Source of the DNA: Cyrtodaria siliqua
Taxonomy: Eukaryota > Mollusca > Bivalvia > Adapedonta > Hiatellidae
Direction of reading: 5' to 3'
DNA: 64,000 bases
NCBI GenBank assembly: GCA_037043455.1
Contig: JAWPHD010010198.1
Coordinates: 32,152 to 96,151 of the forward strand
In this document: in pieces, positions 59,201-64,000 of the stretch
How the letters are laid out: the number at the start of each line of letters is the position of its first letter
Numbering within the stretch: the first letter of the stretch is position 1
The notes under the pieces: model-generated
The model's input: the letters and a program-made list of their open reading frames with translations, nothing else
Told to the model about the DNA's origin: nothing
The model's database searches: none
Made by a program: the position numbers and the translations under genes

Positions 59201-61262
59201 TTAAACTAATCAAACCTAAATGTTTTTCTGTTTTTCTTTCTGATTTTGGCCTCGCTTTAAGTAAAACGATTCCTTAGGTGTTAATAAATTGAGAAGCAAT
59301 GTCCTATAGAAACCACAGCACCCAAACACAATGGCACCGCAATGTACCACAAACTAAATCAAATGCGCAAATTAAATAGACAATGAACTGAACAATACAC
59401 AACATAGAGAGTGGTGAAGTGATAGAACTTTGACACAGATCTGTGACAGTAAAAATCATGCTGAAAAAAGATTACTTGTAATAACGTGATTATACTTAAC
59501 ATCGTTACGTGCTCGAGCAAAGTTTACATGCTCGAGCAAAACGAATGAGCAGGGACATATATCCGAACTGTTGTCTTTATGCAATATGACCTCTGGTGGA
59601 GAAATATTAGTGACAATATAGGCAAAGAATGGATTCTCAATATGCAATATGTCATCTAGATAAGGTTGTGTATTGGTATATGCATCAATAATCTCTCCTT
59701 GGCTAGCAGGTGCCAAACTCAATATTAAAACCTCTTTCTTAACAGTATAAAAACAAATCTGCGACAGTTAGTATCCAAAGGAATATCTACAACCTTGCGG
59801 TAAACTGTTTTACCATATATAACGAAGATTTTAACTAGAAGAAAAGACACTCTACAATCGTCAGCGTAAGTTCACATGTTATACAAGTTTATCATTAGAG
59901 AGTTTGTTAAGAAAGTCCTGACATTATTTCAACCAAAAGAAAAGTAGTTTCTCACAAATGTCTGCTGTAAAAGCTGAATCAATTTCTTTGAGAAGGTTAT
60001 GTGGTAGAATGGTGTACCGTGTGGACATTTCGTAGGCGCTTAGAGTAGAAGCATAGACATGCTTACAGCGTGCTTACACCGCAGTCTATCAAGGACTCTT
60101 CCGAAGTTATTGATCGACCAAGACAGATTGACACCTGCATTTTCTTTAATCGCGTGGAGGCAGGAGGTCAACAGTTTTGATACATTAGTAGTGGTAGGTG
60201 AACTAGAATTTGCTATAATACGTGCTTTGTGCATATTTTTTATGAAGATTTGGAATCCATTACATAGTGGGGAGCAAACAAAGTCATTTTATTGAACATT
60301 TTCACTTGACTGACCTAATACCGTTTAATATATAAGATGTCTGTATAAGGTATTTACGGGCGTCAGAATCTGCTACTTTTAAAAAGTCCAGGGAAAAAAT
60401 GCTGTACGTGATACATGGCATAAAACATAAAACTTTGCATGTATTACCTTTCGTTACAGGTGTCTGTATCAGGTCATGATCGAACACCTGACCGAACGCC
60501 ATCACCATCACAGTTGCCTCGCAGTCGAGTTCGTTCTCCAGCTGAGCCCGATGTATGACGTTGCTCACCAGACGCGCATTTGGCAGAGGGAGGCCATCTA
60601 CGCCATGTTGTCTTGGCAAACCGATATCTTAAATAAAAATGCATATAGCAATAAATACGGATCCCATATTTTGTACACAACGCGAACGTGGTTGACACAA
60701 CGCGATTGTCTTTTTAATGATCTAACGTTCTGTTTGTGGTTGACTGTTGTCATTGAATGCTACTTTTCCTGTTCGATTTGTATGTCTACTTTTACTTACA
60801 TTAGTGTTTTTTTTAAACATAATATGTTTGTTTTTTAAATGTGAAAAAAAAAATGGATTGAAAACTGATCAAGAAATTTAAGTTGAAAAAAAAGTAAAAT
60901 CGATGATAACATATCGTGGCTTCTGGGAATGTAATAAAACCATTGCTTTTGGACCTATTTCGAGTCTATTGTATTTAGGTGGGTGGGGAGAGAATTTGTA
61001 TAGGACTTTTATGAGCAATATGCTTAAACGTAGAATACTACCATTGTCAAACACTGGTGGAAGAATTCTTCTTTGCACTCTCCCTCGTATGCCCCATTGT
61101 GGATTTTTCAGGTTATTGCATGACCCATCAATACTGCGGTATAGGGATAACGTCACTTCCTGTGAGCACGTGACCATTGATGAGCAGAGATCTCCAACTA
61201 CGGCTCGAAATAGGTCTGCACTTTCGGTGTCATTTTTCACTTCCAGGAAACTTTTGTTCATC
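40932..61262 (-). CDS. animal heme peroxidase (copy B, intact; 5' exons not found)
   Basis: Ten exons in transcription order: 61042-61262, 60448-60627, 58776-58836, 57541-57656, 55226-55327, 51246-51344, 47996-48476, 47197-47427, 44753-44934, 40932-41037; all GT-AG with agreeing phases, 1779 nt, about 592 residues. Motifs in order: [30 protein letters not shown] (distal His and Ca-binding Asp); [66 protein letters not shown] (proximal His); [40 protein letters not shown]. Known of the family: heme-dependent oxidation with H2O2 by secreted or matrix enzymes (peroxinectin/peroxidasin-like). No signal peptide is seen because exon(s) before 61262 are missing. Ig or LRR domains of true peroxidasins are not seen in the window. 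Introns 2 and 5 are heavily invaded by retroelements. Confidence 0.92.
41038..43050. other. peroxidase B intron 9, left part
   Basis: Contains the tRNA-like relic (41290-41333), a tail-repeat copy (about 41620-42035) and unassigned sequence to 43050. The sequence after about 41600 is not in copy A, so it is extra to this copy. No exon seen. Confidence 0.6.
43055..43895. mobile_element. foldback transposon of about 0.8 kb
   Basis: Inverted ends of about 70-100 nt: ggatctgacaacactgcatt ggaggtcacgtcagat on the left (from 43118) mirrors atctgacgtgacctccaagg cagagttgtcagatcc on the right (to 43838), extending outward through gatactct/agagtatc. A reverse tRNA-like segment lies inside at 43409-43470. 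Absent from copy A. Confidence 0.82.
43409..43470 (-). repeat. tRNA-like segment inside the foldback
   Basis: On the minus strand: ggcccacttagctcagttga then agtcgactattaatccgcg and gtgaaatcaatccc. It has a good A box and a weakened B box. Looks like a decayed tRNA or SINE head; acceptor-stem pairing is poor, so not called a tRNA gene. Confidence 0.5.
44753..44934 (-). CDS. peroxidase B exon 9
   Basis: 182 nt: [14 protein letters not shown] ... [20 protein letters not shown] ... NWVGFTE. Acceptor tttatgttttcag and donor gtatgt. Phase 2 in, phase 1 out. The minus-strand frame continuing beyond both ends is intronic. Confidence 0.93.
44935..47196. other. peroxidase B intron 8
   Basis: 2262 nt parallel to 6228-8444. 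(ta)n tracts near 44970-45000, dispersed repeat at about 45445-45570, tail repeat at about 46310-46690, a 37-nt tandem duplication at about 46705-46770 (aaggtggcacatatataagg), and a reverse tRNA-like SINE head at about 46945-47105. Confidence 0.65.
47197..47427 (-). CDS. peroxidase B exon 8
   Basis: 231 nt, phase 2 in and out: [61 protein letters not shown]. The IQRGRDHG block is nearly invariant in animal peroxidases. Reading frame intact, unlike copy A. Confidence 0.95.
47428..47995. other. peroxidase B intron 7
   Basis: 568 nt matching 8684-9255, AT-rich, with no feature recognised. Confidence 0.65.
47996..48476 (-). CDS. peroxidase B exon 7 (heme-binding core)
   Basis: 481 nt, phase 1 in and 2 out. 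Carries [54 protein letters not shown] and the proximal-His segment [20 protein letters not shown], then [20 protein letters not shown]. The Arg-Glu pair of REHNR and the His of FRFGH are the catalytic and heme-ligand residues of the family. Confidence 0.96.
49655..49855. repeat. palindrome in peroxidase B intron 6
   Basis: Arms include cacgtgaccgaagtctaacc and gtggacgtaaggagttacct with their reverse complements around tgattggtcgtctgatcccaatca, and extend outward through caagacg.tg.catcttgttttt. The right arm carries a partial duplication of ccacggttagac. Confidence 0.88.
50163..50203. repeat. poly-T tract
   Basis: About 40 consecutive T. In copy A the same position (10681) has about 12. It is a homopolymer expansion or a sequencing/assembly artefact; it could also be the poly(A) of a minus-strand retrocopy, but no retrocopy is visible beside it. 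Confidence 0.9.
50878..51032. repeat. foldback in peroxidase B intron 6
   Basis: ggatattaaactcgttccca ttccatataagatttatgaa is mirrored by ttcataaatcttatatgaaa tgggaactcgtttaagatcc; arms about 70 nt around gccaaaaggc. Copy A lacks it. Confidence 0.88.
51246..51344 (-). CDS. peroxidase B exon 6
   Basis: 99 nt, phase 1-1: [20 protein letters not shown], then [13 protein letters not shown]. Joined to exon 7 it reads CFSAGDVRVN, a standard animal-peroxidase junction. Acceptor tttctttaag, donor gtaata. Confidence 0.93.
51910..55165 (-). mobile_element. Penelope-like retroelement inserted in peroxidase B intron 5
   Basis: About 3.25 kb absent from copy A's intron 5. Minus-strand coding pieces in order: N-terminal RT part (about 54950-54740); RT with [17 protein letters not shown] and [18 protein letters not shown] (54564-54292); catalytic [14 protein letters not shown] (about 53110); C-terminal part [20 protein letters not shown] ... 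AVDPMMTPT (52898-52416); tail repeat (52400-51930). Frames are broken (stops near 52950-53000) and an opposite-strand fragment is nested between 53150 and 54300. Family name is from memory of RT layout; Penelope-type is likely, not certain. Confidence 0.75.
53155..54298 (+). mobile_element. nested, oppositely oriented element fragment
   Basis: Plus-strand pieces of the same family: [15 protein letters not shown] sequence (53165-53335), then after a dispersed-repeat insertion (53370-53570, with an internal direct duplication of gctagcatatttcactaccg) [20 protein letters not shown] ... AVDPMMTPT (53607-53799), then the tail repeat (53806-54298). It splits the host RT between the [10 protein letters not shown] and YLDD motifs. 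Confidence 0.75.
55226..55327 (-). CDS. peroxidase B exon 5
   Basis: 102 nt, phase 1-1: [20 protein letters not shown] and [13 protein letters not shown]. Joined to exon 4 it gives CEPCQRGQIND. Identical in protein to the copy A exon, hinting at recent duplication or conversion. Confidence 0.94.
55328..57540. other. peroxidase B intron 4
   Basis: Parallel to 12151-14968. Contains the old minus-strand Penelope-like relic (about 56440-57470, tail 56470-56970) without the SINE and MITE present in copy A. No exon between. Confidence 0.65.
57541..57656 (-). CDS. peroxidase B exon 4
   Basis: 116 nt, phase 2 in and 1 out: [46 protein letters not shown] is the usual animal-peroxidase motif after the distal-His exon. 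This is the last exon also present in copy A. Confidence 0.93.
57657..58775. other. peroxidase B intron 3 with duplication breakpoint
   Basis: 57735-58020 is the dispersed repeat with tctcggtttgattgagactg and ccatcccaagatgg. Similarity to copy A stops near 58405. Beyond this the sequence (including ccccacccccgccacaccca at 58441) is unique in the window. Confidence 0.7.
58776..58836 (-). CDS. peroxidase B exon 3 (61-nt micro-exon)
   Basis: Encodes [19 protein letters not shown], phase 1 in and 2 out. Chosen because it is the only segment between exons 2 and 4 that has AG and GT sites, bridges the phase change and supplies the Cys-Cys segment usually found here. Confidence 0.85.
58837..60447. 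other. peroxidase B intron 2 with decayed RT
   Basis: 1611 nt. The right half (59456-60234) is a decayed Penelope-like fragment, entered separately. 58837-59450 shows no feature. Confidence 0.65.
59456..60234 (-). mobile_element. Penelope-like RT fragment (decayed)
   Basis: The minus strand reads [20 protein letters not shown] and [20 protein letters not shown] (60234-60080), a degenerate [10 protein letters not shown] in place of GIPMGTNC (about 59770), then [20 protein letters not shown] with HKDNSSD (59660-59570). The YLDD catalytic box survives but the frame is disrupted. Confidence 0.75.
60448..60627 (-). CDS. peroxidase B exon 2 (distal His)
   Basis: 180 nt, phase 1-1: [20 protein letters not shown] then [19 protein letters not shown]. 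The His of FDHD is the distal heme His and the following Asp a calcium ligand in the family. Acceptor ttatttaag, donor gtaata. Confidence 0.95.
61042..61262 (-). CDS. peroxidase B exon 1 (first exon found)
   Basis: 221 nt: propeptide-like stretch, then [20 protein letters not shown] and [10 protein letters not shown]. Starts after an AG (attttaag) with one base before an ATG; that ATG does not begin a signal peptide, so at least one upstream exon is expected, probably right of 61262. Confidence 0.88.
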
Positions 61263-62584
61263 CTTAAAATAAGTATTTGTTGCTATTTTAGAAACGATTA
61301 ATTATTTTAAAAACATGTTTTGAATAAGAAAAATATACAAATGTTTTCATTTTTTTTGGACAATTCTCGCCGGGCGCGCGCAGCCCGGCGTCGAAGTTGT
61401 CCACTAGTAATCACTTTTTCGGTAATGGCGGCTATTACCGTAAAAAGTCAAAAAAATCCACAAAGTAAACTTTCGCGAAAGTCGTGAAAACAATACGGGC
61501 CAGCAAAGCTCGACATACGAGCCACAGAGCTTCGCGCAAGCCCCGAAATTATACACACATTTACATTGTTACTAAGCTTCGCGCAGCGAAGCCCCAAATT
61601 ATTCATATTTACGACATTAGGTCGACCGCGTTCTTCATGTCCGGAGTTTACCTCGTCCGGCCTGCTTCATATTTTTGGTACGCGGATTCAGCATGTGACG
61701 TCAAGACTTGATTATGGGTAACTGGTGCATCAGCGACAGACGTTAAACATGACATCATGCGATATGTTAAACATGACGTCATGCGATATTGTAAACATGA
61801 CGTAATGCGATATAAATAATTGTAAACATGACGTCAACGGTCATGTGCGTGAACATGTGCTAATTGCTTTGGTCTACATTGTTTGCCAGTTTGGCAATGG
61901 GGAAGGGGATGTGGGTATTTTCAGATACACATCTGTGACAGTTTACTTACCTAATTAATGCATTCTAAAATGAAATAAAAAGTCCGGAGGATCATGTCTC
62001 CACGCCCCCAACCATAGGCCTATGTTGTCATTTGGGCCTAGCTATGTTACTGTACATGTAGTCCGGAGTAAACTTATGTAATTCGTGAAAATTTAATAAT
62101 TACAAAGTATTGAGCTTCGCCCGAAGCGAAGCCCCGAACATTAAATAAAACAATAATATTGTGGTTCGCCTCGCGAAGCGAAGCCCATAGGCCATGATTC
62201 GTCCTGTTCTTCAATTTCGTAGTTGACCTTAGTTGACATTTTCAATTCGCACGAAGCGAGACCCCGAACATTAAAACAATTCATAGATCACATACTGCCA
62301 TAAGCTTCGAGAAGTGGAGCCCAAAATCGCTTACAAATTCATTTGTTATAACAGTTTTATGACAGTGTGGTAAACATGGTGAAATGGTGCTGTAAACGCC
62401 AAAATAATGCCGAGCGCAGCGAGGTGTACAACAACAATTCAGCAAGATGTGTTTATCTCACGAGCGAGCGCAAACGAGCGTCTGGTCTCAATTTCATTAA
62501 AATGTTTACAGGAATATTTTAAATACCGCTTCATAATTTATAAAGGGGCTGGCGTGGCACTAAAAATAACCGCAGAACTTGAAA
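61263..62584. other. upstream of peroxidase B, GC-richer repeat region
   Basis: Includes repeated palindromic gcttcgcg/cgcgaagc phrases (61375-61395, 61520-61590, 62112-62140, 62165-62190, 62240-62310) and the CRE-like array at 61741-61845. No exon could be joined to the peroxidase in phase. Confidence 0.5.
61741..61845. repeat. tandem repeats with CRE-like TGACGTCA cores
   Basis: Four copies of gtaaacatgacgtcatgcga-type units of about 24-31 nt; cores are tgacatca, tgacgtca, tgacgtaa and tgacgtca. Another tgacgtca is at 61696-61703. It lies some 480-580 nt upstream of the first peroxidase exon found. Confidence 0.8.
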
Positions 62585-62589
62585 TCCGG

Positions 62590-63140
62590 TGAACCCGGGG
62601 TCAAACCTCACCATCGCCACTGAGTTCTTTAGCAAGTCGCTTTTCATTAGCCTCGTCCGTCGGATGGGGACGTAAATTGGGAGGTTTTGTATATTGGAGT
62701 CTATCCCCAAGCACGTTAGTTTAAAGAACTATATATAAAAATATATTCGTTATAGTATGTCAGGTTGCAGATTCCTACGTGTGATCTCTCTCGAATAACG
62801 AATAATGTGTTGATGAGTCATCAAACAACATTCAATTCAATTCATATCTTACAGATTGTATTGGCTTATCCCCAAATAACAAGGGCGAATCAGAGGCTAT
62901 CCCACCCAAAACCATCACACACCTAAAATTCGACAAGCAATGTTAGCCTATGCTTGTCAGATTTTAAGGGCCTCGCACGGGGTCATTATCATAGGATTTA
63001 GCAATTAATTTTTTTTCAAAATGCACTAGAATTCACATTATGTCATATAGAAAACAAAGAAACCGGTAAGAGTAAGGGTATGGGCCTATACACGTATCAT
63101 TCCCCTCTCTCAGGGGCGGCTCTAAATAATCTATAATGTT
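62590..63140 (+). mobile_element. SINE relative, diverged and interrupted
   Basis: Shares tcgtccgtcggatggggacgtaaa, reduced here to its core phrase gatggggacgtaaa, caagcacgtta and ctctcaggggcggctctaaa with the SINE at 14202-14517. The middle (about 62740-63080) is unrelated sequence, so the copy has been interrupted or is a composite. Confidence 0.6.
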
Positions 63141-63572
63141 TTGATGAGCCGTTAATGGCATCCATATTAAATTCTCCGATAATGATATGCATATTCAATA
63201 TGACCACTCAAAATTAAATTATTAAAACATGAAATTAAAAAACACTTTAATTTAAAATGAAACAACAGGCCTAGATATATTTAAATAAAAATTGCCAACA
63301 TACATAAATAATTCATCCAGTTTTATTAAACCAATATAAATAATTGTGAATTTCCCACTTCGCTGTACTCTCCTTCTCTCCTAGCTTGACCCCTGAAATT
63401 TTAATATTATGTTCAGAATTGTCCAACATTTTTTTCCAGCAGCTGTGCTGCAATTTCTTGTTCTAACGGTTAGTTTCATATCGATAGACTTAGTTTTGAG
63501 TTCGTGACCCATAAAATATTCGCCAATTCCATCAAATAATATTAAGTTTATTACCAGCGGTTAATTTAAGTA
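63141..63572. other. AT-rich sequence, nothing recognised
   Basis: No gene, repeat or RNA identified on either strand. Confidence 0.55.
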
Positions 63573-64000
63573 TATACTGTACATTGTTGCAAATATTAAA
63601 TGCTACTGTACATTGTTGCCAATATTAAATACAACTGTACATTGTTTCCAATATTAAATACTACTGTATATTATTGCCAATAGTAAATACTACTGTATAT
63701 AATATTAAATACTACTGTACATTGTTGCCAATATTAAATACTACTGTACATTGTTGCCCATATTAAATACTACTGTACATTGTTGCCAATATTAAATACT
63801 ATTGTACATTGTTGCCAATAGTAAATACTACTGTACATTGTTGCCAATATTAAATATTACTGTACATTGTTGCCAATAGTAAATGCTACTGTACATTGTT
63901 GCCAATAGTAAATACTACTGTACATTGTTGCCAATATTAAATACTACTGTACATTGTTGCCAATATTAAATATTACTGTACATTTTTGCCATCTCGGTAA
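63573..64000. repeat. 29-bp tandem array at the window edge
   Basis: About fourteen imperfect copies of a 29-nt unit like ctactgtacattgttgccaa followed by tattaaata, some with agtaaat in place of attaaat, one shortened near 63690-63710. The last copy diverges into atctcggtaa at the edge, so the array probably ends there. Confidence 0.93.

Noticed and set aside
61660..61690. Upstream first exon of the peroxidase (ATGAAGCAGGCC... with a gtaaac donor, minus strand)
   Set aside because: Its donor phase does not match the acceptor at 61262, and the encoded residues are not a signal peptide.

Overview
This is a window of an AT-rich, intron- and transposon-dense metazoan nuclear genome, most likely a bivalve mollusc. 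That assignment rests on small exons with GT-AG splicing, multi-exon animal heme-peroxidase genes, Penelope-like reverse transcriptase fragments, tRNA-derived SINEs and abundant foldback/MITE elements; species is not decidable by eye. No rRNA, CRISPR array, intact tRNA gene or bacterial-type gene is visible.

Three gene-level objects explain the coding content. (1) On the + strand at 16233-31919 an 11-exon gene can be assembled by hand with canonical splice sites, consistent intron phases and a total CDS of 2628 nt (875 codons plus stop, no internal stop). It predicts a signal peptide, three Ig-like exons, a transmembrane helix, a basic/Cys-rich juxtamembrane stretch, an acidic and Gly/Ala-rich linker, and a C-terminal HECT E3 ubiquitin-ligase domain with its catalytic Cys (Cys840). 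A cell-surface Ig receptor fused to a HECT ligase is the most novel thing in the window. (2) On the - strand at 61262-40932 a ten-exon animal heme peroxidase (copy B) reads through in frame with distal and proximal His present; its 5' exon(s) were not found. (3) On the - strand at 15084-3803 lies a second, 5'-truncated copy (copy A) holding only the counterparts of exons 4-10, with three indels (23-nt deletion, 1-nt deletion, 8-nt insertion): a pseudogene.

Layout: 1-15640 and about 34520-58405 are diverged copies of the same segment (satellite-like block, 38-bp repeat, peroxidase 3' part). Copy A stops within peroxidase intron 3, and the Ig-HECT gene sits between the copies. A direct tandem duplication with its breakpoint in peroxidase intron 3 fits this, and predicts that another Ig-HECT relative may lie left of the window. 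Since the duplication the copies took different insertions: copy A a SINE with a perfect 11-bp target duplication, a 257-bp-class MITE and an element with an iterated GCTAAAGGTAACA motif; copy B a DUF3504/Crypton-like element splitting the 38-bp array, a nested pair of oppositely oriented Penelope-like fragments, and several foldbacks. One 420-bp foldback family inserted independently in both copies.

32400-34500 and 61300-64000 hold no recognised gene; they carry a LINE fragment, MITEs, a CRE-like repeat array, a GC-rich palindromic repeat and a 29-bp tandem array running off the right edge.
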